From contig CAZMTA010000016.1 of NCBI GenBank assembly GCA_964569085.1, positions 1 to 64,000 on the forward strand: a stretch of 64,000 bases of DNA, read 5' to 3'. Source of the stretch: JAJCZZ01 sp964569085. Its GTDB lineage: Bacteria; Gemmatimonadota; Gemmatimonadetes; Longimicrobiales; Gaopeijiaceae. Positions 8,793 to 17,025 of this stretch are shown piece by piece (the first letter of the stretch is position 1; each line of letters opens with the position of its first letter). A program made the position numbers and the translations under genes. The notes below the pieces were generated by a model. The model was not told the origin of the DNA, did not search any database, and saw only the letters and a program-made list of their open reading frames with translations.

Positions 8793-10073
8793 ATGAAGCG
8801 ACGCGACTTTCTCAAGACCAGCTCCGCCGCCGGCCTGGCCGCCGCCGTCCCCTCCGCCCTGGCCGCCGGCGAGGGCGGGCCGAACGCCGCGCCCGACGCG
8901 CCCTTCGTCCGGCGCAGCCGCGCCACCCGCCCGGTGCTCGTGGCCGACGTCTCCTCCATCCGCTACACGAACGGCGGCCCGGAGAGCGCCATCGAGCGGG
9001 CGTACCGGGGCATGATGGAGGGAGAGGACCCGCTGGACGCCATGGTGGCCGGGGTCAGCATCGCCGAGCTGGACCCCGAGGAGTCGGGCATCGGCTACGG
9101 CGGGCTCCCCAACGCCGACGGCGTGGTGCAGCTCGACTCCTGCCTCATGCACGGACCGCGGCGCTGGGCCGGGGGCGTGGCCGGGATCGAGGGCGTGAAG
9201 ACGCCCTCCCGGGTGGCGAAGGCCGTGGCCGAGCTCACGGACCACCACCTCATCGTGGGGCGCGGCGCCACCGAGTTCGCCCGGGACCTGGGCTTCGAGA
9301 TCTTCGACGACCTCAACACCGAGCGCTCCCGCGAGCTCTGGCTGGAGTGGCGGCGGCGGGTGGACCCCTCCCACTGGCTCGACCCCGAGGAGCGCATCCA
9401 GGGGATCGACCGGGGCCGGGAGGAGACGGACCCGGACCGGGTCGGTCGCCCCGGCGCGGGTGACGTGGGCGAGTCCATGGTCCGACGGGACGGGGCGGCC
9501 CCCGGGGAGCGGGCCGAGCGCATGCGCGCCTTCGAGGACGCCGCCATGGCCGCCGGCCTCTCCATGGTGGACGACGGCCTGATCCCCGAGCACTCCTACT
9601 GGGGCACCACCAGCCTGGAGGGGGTGAACGCCGACGGCGACGTCTGCGGCGTCACCACCACCAGCGGCCTGGCGTGGAAGATCCCCGGGCGCGCCGGCGA
9701 CTCGCCCATCCTGGGCGCCGGGCAGTACGTGGACAACGAGGTCGGCGCCGCCGGCTCCACCGGCCGGGGCGAAGCGAACCTGTTCCACCTCTCCACCGCC
9801 ATGATCGTGGAGTTCATGCGGAACGGCATGGCACCCAAGGACGCGGGGATGGCCATCCTGCGCCGCATCGTGGAGAACACCCGCGAGCCCCGGCTGCTCA
9901 ACGAGCGGGGGCTGCCGGCCTTCGACGTCCGCTTCTTCATCCTGAACAAGGCCGGCGACTACGCCGGGGTGGCGCTGTACGGCACCGGCGAGACCCACTT
10001 CGCGGTCCACGACGAGAACGGCCCCAGGGAGGAGCGTCTCGAAGGGCTCCTGGAGGGGCCGATCCGGGGGTGA
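8793..10073 (+). CDS. Tat-exported asparaginase/glycosylasparaginase-family Ntn hydrolase
   Basis: 426 residues. The N-terminus MKRRDFLKTSSAAGLAAA is a clear twin-arginine signal. The body matches N4-(beta-N-acetylglucosaminyl)-L-asparaginases and isoaspartyl peptidases, Ntn hydrolases that self-cleave to expose a catalytic Thr; the likely Thr is in YWGTTSLEGV, which lines up with the usual HGTVG-type motif but has Trp in place of His. GQYVDNEVGAAGSTGRGE fits the GSTGxGE-like binding loop. Active form would be a heterotetramer outside the cytoplasm. Substrate uncertain. Confidence 0.85.
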   Translation: MKRRDFLKTSSAAGLAAAVPSALAAGEGGPNAAPDAPFVRRSRATRPVLVADVSSIRYTNGGPESAIERAYRGMMEGEDPLDAMVAGVSIAELDPEESGIGYGGLPNADGVVQLDSCLMHGPRRWAGGVAGIEGVKTPSRVAKAVAELTDHHLIVGRGATEFARDLGFEIFDDLNTERSRELWLEWRRRVDPSHWLDPEERIQGIDRGREETDPDRVGRPGAGDVGESMVRRDGAAPGERAERMRAFEDAAMAAGLSMVDDGLIPEHSYWGTTSLEGVNADGDVCGVTTTSGLAWKIPGRAGDSPILGAGQYVDNEVGAAGSTGRGEANLFHLSTAMIVEFMRNGMAPKDAGMAILRRIVENTREPRLLNERGLPAFDVRFFILNKAGDYAGVALYGTGETHFAVHDENGPREERLEGLLEGPIRG

Positions 10074-10122
10074 GGCCGCCGAAACCGCCCGTGGCACAAG
10101 GGGTTTGGCGCCCGGACACCGA

Positions 10123-10139
10123 CCGGCACGCCCCTTGCT
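10123..10139 (+). promoter_or_regulatory. Candidate sigma-54 (-24/-12) promoter
   Basis: The sequence CCGGCACGCCCCTTGCT matches the sigma-54 consensus TGGCACG-N4-TTGCW except for the first T. The invariant GG (10125-10126) and GC (10137-10138) are separated by exactly ten bases. Transcription would start near 10150, about 38 bases before the ATG at 10188. No enhancer-binding activator is visible in this window. Confidence 0.5.
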
Positions 10140-10187
10140 CCTGTGGCAGGCGACACGTTCGTCGACCCCCGCAACGGAGCGGACTCC

Positions 10188-10367
10188 ATGTCCAAGTTCG
10201 GCACCTTCCTCATCGGGTACATCATCTTCACCATGGGCGTCGCCCTCGGCATGCACCTCCTGGGCGTGCCTCCCATGTGGACCGGCGTGGCCGTCCTGAT
10301 CCTGGTGGGGATCGGCGTGTTCAGCGGCGCCGCCAAGGCCAAGCGGGACGACCCGCCCGCCACCTAG
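10188..10367 (+). CDS. Small two-helix membrane protein under a sigma-54-like promoter
   Basis: 59 residues with two hydrophobic segments, GTFLIGYIIFTMGVALGMHL and WTGVAVLILVGIGVFSGAA, and a short basic-acidic tail. No family recognised. ATG at 10188 follows GGAGCGG at a reasonable distance. The candidate -24/-12 promoter about 50 bases upstream suggests conditional expression through an activator ATPase. The tag gene begins 19 bases after the stop and could be co-transcribed. Confidence 0.65.
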   Translation: MSKFGTFLIGYIIFTMGVALGMHLLGVPPMWTGVAVLILVGIGVFSGAAKAKRDDPPAT

Positions 10368-10386
10368 GACGGGGGCGCGCCCCCCG

Positions 10387-10989
10387 GTGAGCGCCCGCTG
10401 CTTCTGGGTGCCCGGGGGGGACCCGCTCTACGCCGCCTACCACGACCGGGAGTGGGGCTTCCCGGTGGCGGACGACCGACGCCTCTTCGAGAAGATCTCG
10501 CTGGAGGCGTTCCAGTCGGGGCTGTCGTGGCGGACGATCCTGGGCAAGCGGGACGGCTTCCGACGCGCCTTCGCCGACTTCGACTTCGAGCGGGTGGCCC
10601 GCTTCGACGACGCCGACGTGCGCCGTCTCCTGGAGGACGCCTCCATCGTGCGCCACCGCGGGAAGATCGAGGCCACCATCCACAACGCGGCCCGCGCCTG
10701 CGAGGTCGTGGAGGCCGAGGGGTCGCTGGCGGCCCTGGTCTGGCGCTTCGAGCCGGATCCCGCCTCGCGGCCCGACCCCCTGGACGAGGCGGCGGTGCGG
10801 AGCCTGGGCTCGACGCCCGAATCCAAGGCGCTGGCCAAGGAGCTCAAGCGGCGCGGATGGCGCTACGTCGGGCCCACCACCGCGTACGCCTTCATGCAGG
10901 CCATGGGCCTGGTGAACGACCACCACGTCGGGTGCGCCACGCGCGCGATGGCCCAAGAGTCGCGAGACGGGTTCCGCCGACCGAGCTGA
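10387..10989 (+). CDS. tag: DNA-3-methyladenine glycosylase I
   Basis: 200 residues, close to the usual Tag length. Excises 3-methyladenine from alkylated DNA. The N-terminus CFWVPGGDPLYAAYHDREWG carries the zinc Cys and His, and the C-terminal NDHHVGC gives the remaining zinc ligands, as in the HhH-type Tag zinc snap. The catalytic-site region EAFQSGLSWRTIL is typical. GTG start at 10387. Its upstream neighbour is a small membrane gene; a long repeat-bearing gap follows. Confidence 0.93.
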   Translation: MSARCFWVPGGDPLYAAYHDREWGFPVADDRRLFEKISLEAFQSGLSWRTILGKRDGFRRAFADFDFERVARFDDADVRRLLEDASIVRHRGKIEATIHNAARACEVVEAEGSLAALVWRFEPDPASRPDPLDEAAVRSLGSTPESKALAKELKRRGWRYVGPTTAYAFMQAMGLVNDHHVGCATRAMAQESRDGFRRPS

Positions 10990-11037
10990 CCCGCCCGAGC
11001 GCCGCAGGACCCTCGCCCGACCCCCACGCGCGCTCCC

Positions 11038-11213
11038 GACGTGAAGTGACCGATCTCGGCTCGAGGGCGGCGACCTTTCCGCGTTGTCGTCGCCTGGAGA
11101 CGTGAACTCCCCCCTGTTGCCTGCCCGGGCGGCGACCTTTCCGCATTGTCCGTCCCATGCGACGTGTTTGCGGAAATCCTCAGACGCTTGGTCCATATCG
11201 GGGAGTTCACGTC
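11038..11213 (+). repeat. 61-62-bp tandem repeat array with inverted ends (intergenic 10990-11399)
   Basis: The 410-base gap after tag holds no gene. Two head-to-tail units begin with GACGTGAA at 11038 and 11099 (61 bases apart). Each contains GGGCGGCGACCTTTCCGC (11065 and 11127, 62 apart) followed by G-A/T-TGTC. A third, degenerate stretch contains TGCGGAAA (11169-11176), the inverse of TTTCCGCA (11138-11145), and ends with GGGGAGTTCACGTC (11200-11213), the exact inverse of 11099-11112. The units resemble those upstream of uvrA. The rest of the gap up to 11399 shows nothing I can name. Confidence 0.7.
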
Positions 11214-11399
11214 GGCCCCGGTCGAACGCGCGCAGGAGGCCACGCGCACCCCGCCGGGGACCCACCACCCCCGCCGCCACCCGAAGTGTACGCCCCCGGC
11301 CGGGCGTCGGAATGGCGGAACGGGCCTCGCCTTGCCCCCGACCGGCCCGCGGCGCACGTTTGTCGCCTCTTTCCATCCCGTGACGACGACGAGGTGACG

Positions 11400-12758
11400 A
11401 TGATCCGTATCCGTACGCCGCTGACGGCCCTGGCGGCCGCCGCCTTCCTCTCCGCGCCCGCGGCGGCCCAGGAGACGCCCTGGACCGCCCTGAACCGGGG
11501 AAGCGACAACATCGAGGTCCTGGGCCACCTGCCCCTGGGCCCCCGGCTCAACGTGGCCGACATGGACGTGGAGCAGGAGATGGACCGGCCCTACGTCTAC
11601 GTGGCCCGCATGGTCTACGGGGACGAGGGCGACAAGGGGATGGACATCATCTCCATCGCGGACCCGGAGAAGCCGGAGCTCCTCTACGAGTGGCGGATCG
11701 AGAACCAGGATCTCCACCAGCGGACCGGCGGGATGGACGTGAAGCACTTCAAATGGGAGGACCGCTACTACGCGGTGCAGTCCCTCCAGTTCGGGCAGGG
11801 CGGGCCGAACACGGACCTGGGCGCGGTCGTCCTCGACGTGACGGGTCTCCCCGACCCCTCCACGGTGCGCGAGGTGGCGCGGATCCGCCGGCCGGACATG
11901 CCCGGCGGCTTCCACAACATCTTCATCTACAAGCACTCCAACGGTCGGGTGTACCTCTTCACCACGGCCAGCGCGCCCGGCGCGCTGATCTACGACCTGG
12001 GCGCCATCGCCGAGGGCGCCACCCCGGACGACGCCTACGTGGGCATGGTCCCGGTGCCCGAGTCCTCCCTGGGCACCGGCGGCGGCCGGGGCTACCACGA
12101 CTTCTACGTGGGCTACCACCCCGACACCGGCCAGGACCGCTTCTACGGCGGCGGGACGGGCGGATACTACATCTACGACGTGTCGGACCTGGAGAACCCG
12201 GAGCTCGAGATCACCCTGACCAACGTCTCGGGGGTCTCGTACGGGCACACGTTCACCCCCGACCCCTCGGGCCGCTACGTCATCGCCGAGACCGAGTACC
12301 AGTACGCGCCCATCCGGGTCTTCGACCTGCAGCCGGCGCTGGAGGGCGAGACGCAGAACATCCGCTCCCCCATCGCCGCCTTCACGGCGCACTGGGAGCA
12401 CCTCATCCACAACCACGAGGTGCGCTGGCCCTTCGTCTTCGCGTCGGGGTACCTGGACGGGCTCCAGATCTTCAACTTCATGGACCCGACCAACCCCAAG
12501 CTGGTGGGCTACTACGACACCTACCTGGGCGCGCCCAACACGGACCGCTACAGCCAGTTCAACGGCGCCTTCGGCATCGACGTGCGCAACGAGGACGGGC
12601 TCATCGTCATCAGCGACATGTCCACCGGCCTCTGGACCTTCAAGATGGACGGGTTCGACGGCTGGAACGGCGAGCAGTGGGGCCTGCCGAACATCTCCAG
12701 CGCCCAGGACTGGGACGCCCCGGCGCGCCGTCCGGTCAGCGAGGAGAACGACCGCTAG
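11400..12758 (+). CDS. Secreted LVIVD-repeat beta-propeller protein
   Basis: 452 residues with a signal peptide (cleavage after AAAQ, about residue 23). Repeated blades of the type YIYDVSDLENPELEITL and IFNFMDPTNPKLVGYY are LVIVD-like repeats, which fold as a beta-propeller on the cell surface or in the periplasm. Ligand unknown. ATG at 11400 follows GAGGTG. It heads a same-strand run of secreted unknown, multicopper oxidase and membrane protein, so a role in an extracytoplasmic oxidative or metal process is possible but not shown. Confidence 0.85.
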   Translation: MIRIRTPLTALAAAAFLSAPAAAQETPWTALNRGSDNIEVLGHLPLGPRLNVADMDVEQEMDRPYVYVARMVYGDEGDKGMDIISIADPEKPELLYEWRIENQDLHQRTGGMDVKHFKWEDRYYAVQSLQFGQGGPNTDLGAVVLDVTGLPDPSTVREVARIRRPDMPGGFHNIFIYKHSNGRVYLFTTASAPGALIYDLGAIAEGATPDDAYVGMVPVPESSLGTGGGRGYHDFYVGYHPDTGQDRFYGGGTGGYYIYDVSDLENPELEITLTNVSGVSYGHTFTPDPSGRYVIAETEYQYAPIRVFDLQPALEGETQNIRSPIAAFTAHWEHLIHNHEVRWPFVFASGYLDGLQIFNFMDPTNPKLVGYYDTYLGAPNTDRYSQFNGAFGIDVRNEDGLIVISDMSTGLWTFKMDGFDGWNGEQWGLPNISSAQDWDAPARRPVSEENDR

Positions 12759-12821
12759 GCGCGTCGAACACGGCGGAACCCGAGAGGGCCGCGCGGGGTC
12801 GCATGGGACGGGTCGGGGCGC

Positions 12822-12850
12822 TTGCCCCGGCCCGTTCGCGCTTCTACCGT
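12822..12850 (+). promoter_or_regulatory. Candidate promoter, near-leaderless
   Basis: TTGCCC (12822-12827), a 17-base spacer, then TACCGT (12845-12850). The expected start of transcription would lie only a few bases before the ATG at 12860, so the mRNA may be nearly leaderless; no Shine-Dalgarno is seen before that ATG. Confidence 0.35.
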
Positions 12851-12859
12851 GCCCGCGCC

Positions 12860-13468
12860 ATGACCCGATTCCAGACGCAGCATCTCCGCGCGCTCCCGGC
12901 CCTGGGGCTGGCCGTCCTCCTGGGCGCCGCCCCGGCCCCGGCCGCGACGCCCGGCGGGACGACCCTCCCGGCCGCCGCTCCGCTCCCCGCCCACGCCCTC
13001 CGCGCCTGCGCGCCGGACCCGGAGCCGCCGGAGTACTACGCCATCCCCCTGGTCACCACGAAGAACGTGCCGGGCACGGCCTACACCCGGGGCACGGCCG
13101 ACGTGACCTTCGCGCCCTCGCCCTTCGGGATCGCGGTGTCCCCCGACGGGAGCTACGCCTACGACGTGCACGTGGCCATCCCCGACCTCCGCGAGCCGGC
13201 CCGGGGCCGCTACGTGGCCTGGATCACCACGACGCAGGTCGACGAGATCCGCCGCCTGGGCGAGCTGGAGAACGGCCGGATCACCGGCCGGGTGGAGTGG
13301 AACAAGTTCCTGGTGGTGATCACCCTGGAGGCCGACCCGGACCCCGGCGCCGAGCGCTGGTCCGGCCCCATCGCCTTCCGGGGCATGTCCCGGAGCGGGA
13401 AGATGCACACCATGGCGGGGCACGGGCCGTTCCAGGAAGAGAAGTGCGCCACCTACGGCTACAGCTGA
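12860..13468 (+). CDS. Secreted protein of unknown function upstream of multicopper oxidase
   Basis: 202 residues with a signal peptide (Ala/Leu-rich to about residue 28). After a Pro-rich linker come mainly beta-type segments, ending with MHTMAGHGPFQEEKC, which contains Met and His residues that could bind metal. I do not recognise the family. The multicopper oxidase gene begins eight bases after the stop, so the two are very likely one transcript, and the protein may serve the oxidase as partner or metal donor. That role is inference from position only. Confidence 0.7.
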   Translation: MTRFQTQHLRALPALGLAVLLGAAPAPAATPGGTTLPAAAPLPAHALRACAPDPEPPEYYAIPLVTTKNVPGTAYTRGTADVTFAPSPFGIAVSPDGSYAYDVHVAIPDLREPARGRYVAWITTTQVDEIRRLGELENGRITGRVEWNKFLVVITLEADPDPGAERWSGPIAFRGMSRSGKMHTMAGHGPFQEEKCATYGYS

Positions 13469-13476
13469 GGGCCCGG

Positions 13477-15180
13477 GTGACGAACCGCATCGAGCGGGCG
13501 GCCCGGGCCGGCGGGCTCGCCCTCCTGGGCGCCCTCCTCCTGGCCGCCCCGGCCGAGGCCCAGCACGAGGGCCACGACATGATGGGCATGTCCATGGAAG
13601 GCGGCTGGCGCATGCCCCCCATGGACATGGAGATGCCCATGCTCCCGGGGCTCGAGGGCGCGGTGCCGGTGGTGGGGCCGTTCCTCCCGGCCATGGGCAT
13701 GGACGTGTCCATGTTCCCCGAGGCGCGCCCCTCCGAGGTCGTCCGCTTGGAGCACGGGGACACGCTGGACGTGGCCGTGTCCATGGTCCGCCGCACCATC
13801 GCCGGCCACGAGATGGTCATGTACGGCTACAACGGCCAGTACCCGGGGCCCCTCATCCAGGCGCCCCAGGATTCCCGGGTCATGGTCCGGGTGACCAACG
13901 AGATCCAGATGCCCACCACCGTGCACTGGCACGGGCTGCGCCTGGAGAACCGCTTCGACGGGGTGCCGGGCGTCACCCAGGACCCCATCGAGCGGGGGGA
14001 GAGCTTCCTGTACGAGCTCGACGTGCCCGACGCCGGGATGTTCTGGTACCACCCCCACATCCGAGAGGACGTGCAGCAGGACCTGGGGCTCTTCGGGAAC
14101 CTCCTGGTGCTGGCCCCGGATCCGGAGCACTACGGGCCGGCCAACCGGGAGGAGGTCCTCGTCCTGGACGACATGCTCCTGGACGACAGCGGCGCCATCC
14201 CCTGGGGCGAGAGCGCGCCGACCCACGCCCTCATGGGGCGGTTCGGCAACGTCTTCATGGTGAACGGGATCACCGACTGGTCCCTGGACGTGCGCCCCGG
14301 CGAGGTCGTGCGGTTCTTCCTCACCAACGTGGCCAACTCCCGGACCTTCAACGTCACCTTCGGCGACGCCCCGGTGAAGATCGTGGCCTCCGACGTCTCC
14401 CGGTACGAGCGGGAGCAGTGGGTCGAGAGCGTGGTCATCGCGCCGGCGGAGCGCTACGTCGTGGACGTGCGCTTCCCCGAGGAGGGCGAGGTGGCCCTCG
14501 CCAACTCGGTGCAGAACCAGAACCACTTCCGGGGGATCTTCTACTCCGCGGTGGACACGCTGGGCCTGATCACGGTCTCCGGCGAGGCCGTCTCCGGCAC
14601 CGAGGACCACGCCGAGAGCTTCGCCACGCTGCGGACCCACGACGAGGTCGTCGAGGACATCGACGCCTTCCGCGACTGGTTCGGCCGGGAGCCCGACCAT
14701 TCCCTCGTGACCACGGTGCGGGTGCGGAACCTGCCCCTGCCCATCATGCAGTCCATGGAGATGGACACGCTCTACGTGCCGCCCATGGAGTGGAACGACG
14801 CCATGCCCATGATGAACTGGCTCTCCACGGCGGAGCAGGTGACCTGGATCCTCCGGGACACCGACACGGGGCTCGAGAACGACGCCATCGACTGGCGCTT
14901 CCGGAAGGGCGACGTGGTGAAGATCCGGATCCACAACACCCCGGATTCCTTCCACCCCATGAACCATCCCTTCCACGTCCACGGGCAGCGCTTCCTGGTG
15001 CTGTCCATGGACGGCGTGGAGTCGGAGAACCTGGTCTGGAAGGACACGGCCATCGTGCCGGTGGGCACCACCATGGACATCCTGGTGGAGATGTCCAATC
15101 CCGGCACCTGGATGGCCCACTGCCACATCGCCGAGCACCTCCACTCGGGCATGATGTTCAGCTTCGTGGTGGAGGAGTAG
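13477..15180 (+). CDS. Exported multicopper oxidase with Met/His-rich N-terminus
   Basis: 567 residues. Signal peptide ends at AEA-QH. The first mature residues are rich in Met and His, as in copper-handling oxidases. All four copper-binding boxes are visible: HWHG (His150, His152), WYHPH (His192, His194), HPFHVH (His497, His500, His502) and HCHIAEHLHSGM (His548, Cys549, His550, His554, axial Met559). Type 1 copper takes electrons from the substrate, and the trinuclear site reduces oxygen. Substrate may be Cu(I), Mn(II) or phenols; not decidable. GTG at 13477. Confidence 0.94.
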   Translation: MTNRIERAARAGGLALLGALLLAAPAEAQHEGHDMMGMSMEGGWRMPPMDMEMPMLPGLEGAVPVVGPFLPAMGMDVSMFPEARPSEVVRLEHGDTLDVAVSMVRRTIAGHEMVMYGYNGQYPGPLIQAPQDSRVMVRVTNEIQMPTTVHWHGLRLENRFDGVPGVTQDPIERGESFLYELDVPDAGMFWYHPHIREDVQQDLGLFGNLLVLAPDPEHYGPANREEVLVLDDMLLDDSGAIPWGESAPTHALMGRFGNVFMVNGITDWSLDVRPGEVVRFFLTNVANSRTFNVTFGDAPVKIVASDVSRYEREQWVESVVIAPAERYVVDVRFPEEGEVALANSVQNQNHFRGIFYSAVDTLGLITVSGEAVSGTEDHAESFATLRTHDEVVEDIDAFRDWFGREPDHSLVTTVRVRNLPLPIMQSMEMDTLYVPPMEWNDAMPMMNWLSTAEQVTWILRDTDTGLENDAIDWRFRKGDVVKIRIHNTPDSFHPMNHPFHVHGQRFLVLSMDGVESENLVWKDTAIVPVGTTMDILVEMSNPGTWMAHCHIAEHLHSGMMFSFVVEE

Positions 15181-15183
15181 GCG

Positions 15184-15681
15184 CTGCCCTCCTCGACGCT
15201 CGCCCGCGTCCTCCTGGCCCTCGGCGCCGCGGCCCTGGTGGCCGTCGCGGTGGTGGGGGTGCGCAGCTTCGCCGAGCAGAAGCGCATCCGGGACGAGATC
15301 ACGGCGCTCCAGGGCCGGGTGTACGAGGCCCGGGTGGCGGTGGACTCGTGCCGCAACGAGCTCGCCTACCAGGAGATGCTCTTCCGCCGCTTCGACACCC
15401 TCGTGAACGACATGCGAGGGCAGGTGGACGCCTACGAGTCGCTGGACGAGCGGGGACGGCGGGGCGTGCCCGAGGAGGAGTACGAGGCCTACATGGAGGC
15501 CTTCGAGGGCTACAACGACTCGGTGGCCACCTGGGAGGCGCGGGTGGACTCGCTCCGCTCCACCGAGGCCTTCTGCCGGACGCTGGTGGAGCGCCACAAC
15601 GTGCTCACCGACTCGTTCCGCACGCGCCTCACCGAAGAGGGGCTCATGGGCACGGGAGACGCGGAGGACGCAGTCCCGTAG
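15184..15681 (+). CDS. Single-pass membrane protein with coiled-coil domain; probable CTG start
   Basis: 165 residues if translation begins at CTG 15184. GGAGGAG (15171-15177) sits six bases before that codon, overlapping the end of the oxidase gene. Reading from there gives a complete transmembrane helix (LARVLLALGAAALVAVAVVG) followed by a helical domain with heptad-like charges and two Cys. The first standard start, GTG 15238, has no ribosome site and would cut the membrane helix in half. No family recognised. Position suggests coupling to the multicopper oxidase. Confidence 0.6.
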   Translation: MPSSTLARVLLALGAAALVAVAVVGVRSFAEQKRIRDEITALQGRVYEARVAVDSCRNELAYQEMLFRRFDTLVNDMRGQVDAYESLDERGRRGVPEEEYEAYMEAFEGYNDSVATWEARVDSLRSTEAFCRTLVERHNVLTDSFRTRLTEEGLMGTGDAEDAVP

Positions 15682-15735
15682 GAAGCGGCCTCGGCGGCCC
15701 CGCTCCCCTCCGGGTCCCTCCCGTCCGGCCGCCTC

Positions 15736-16797
15736 CTACCCGCCCGCCTCCGGCAGCCACCGCCCCAGGTGGGGCCGCAGCGTCACCGGCAGCTTCCGGA
15801 GATGCCGCTCCAGGAGCCGCGTGGGCGTCAGCTCCTCGTCGATGATGCGGGCCAGCTCCTCCTCCTTCTTCCAGAGGAACTCCAGCGCCCGGAGCTCGAG
15901 GTCGAGGAGGCGCTGCTCCACGGTCTCGTTGAGGGCGATCTCCAGCGCCACGGTCCGGGTGGGGCCCATCTTCCAGAGCGACTCCCGCCCCCGGGTGGTC
16001 TCCTCGGCGAAGGCCCCGGCCGAGCCCAGCTCCTCGATGTGGCGGGCCGCGTCGGTGATCCGCCGCTCGCTGGCCCCGGTGATGTTCTGGTAGGCCAGGA
16101 CGCGGCGCAGGGTGTTCTCCGCCACGTCTCCGTGGAGCTCGTAGACCTTGTCCGGCGTCCACGGATCGCAGCGCTGGCAGGGGATGCCCACCCCGAGCCG
16201 ACCGTCCTCGCCGCGGAGGGGATAGACCCACCAGGAGAGGTCGTAGCGGAGCGCCACCAGCGTGCTGTGGCAGTACGGGCAGGTCTCCCGGCCGTGCCAG
16301 GCCGCCCAGCCGAAGCGCCGCCAGCGGAGGACGTCGGCCACCGGGGTGTCCTCCCAGTCGATGCTCACGTCCTCGTCTCCGAGCCCGACCAGGTCGGCCA
16401 CCCAGGCCATGGCGCCGAAGGTGTACGCCGTGACCCGGGAGCGGGGGCTCTCGAAGGAGTCCTTCCGGCGCCGGAGCTCCCGGCCGTAGCGCCACCACGC
16501 CTGCTCCACCAGCCCGGCGGAGCCGACGCGGACCAGCGTCAGCGACCCGGCCCCGAAGAGCTGGACGTTGGCGGTGTGGGCCAGGGGGCGGGCGTGGTCC
16601 CGCACGATCCGCTCCAGCTCGTAGAGCGCCGCCTGGCGGTCCTCCAGGGGGCAGAGGGTCCAGCGGTGGCACCCTTCGCAGATGGTCCACAGCCGCCCGC
16701 GCACCGGATCGAAGGCGATCCGGCGGCCCCGGGGCATGTGCCCCAGCTCGCCGTTCTCGGGAAACGGCCTGTGACAGAAGAGGCACCGGGAGAACAC
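15736..16797 (-). CDS. Large zinc-ribbon protein of unknown function
   Basis: 353 residues, soluble. Four CxxC-type pairs are visible: CLFCH at the N-terminus, CEGCHRWTLCP near 40-50, CPYCHST in the middle and CQRCDPW shortly after, suggesting two zinc-binding modules. The C-terminal third is helical and highly charged (RRLLDLELRALEFLWKKEEE is an example of its character). I do not recognise a named family. GTG at 16797 follows GGAGGGGGG. Convergent with the preceding plus-strand gene. The 228-base gap to the next gene holds only a GC-rich hairpin near its end. Confidence 0.75.
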   Translation of the reverse strand: MFSRCLFCHRPFPENGELGHMPRGRRIAFDPVRGRLWTICEGCHRWTLCPLEDRQAALYELERIVRDHARPLAHTANVQLFGAGSLTLVRVGSAGLVEQAWWRYGRELRRRKDSFESPRSRVTAYTFGAMAWVADLVGLGDEDVSIDWEDTPVADVLRWRRFGWAAWHGRETCPYCHSTLVALRYDLSWWVYPLRGEDGRLGVGIPCQRCDPWTPDKVYELHGDVAENTLRRVLAYQNITGASERRITDAARHIEELGSAGAFAEETTRGRESLWKMGPTRTVALEIALNETVEQRLLDLELRALEFLWKKEEELARIIDEELTPTRLLERHLRKLPVTLRPHLGRWLPEAGG

Positions 16798-17025
16798 GCT
16801 TTCCCCCCTCCGGCCCGGGCCGACGCGCGGGTCGTCGGCCGTGTACGCACGAGTCCTTCCCCTACCTCCCTCCCCACCCCACCCGGACCCGCGACCGAGG
16901 AGGCGGACGGCCCCCGACGCGCGCGTCGGAGCGACCGCCCTCCCCTGAATAGTGCGGCCGGAGGGCCGGCGGTTCCAGCCCGGTGCGCGCGCAGGGCCGT
17001 CGGGGGGCCGGGAGGCCCGGCCGGG

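Noticed and set aside
10092..10112. TGGCACAAGGGGTTTGG as a second sigma-54 promoter
   Set aside because: The distance from GG to the downstream GG is twelve bases and there is no GC at the required ten; sigma-54 does not tolerate this spacing.
16960..17025. tRNA-like GGTTCCAGCCC near a GC-rich hairpin
   Set aside because: No anticodon arm or acceptor stem can be assembled around it; no tRNA gene was found anywhere in the window.
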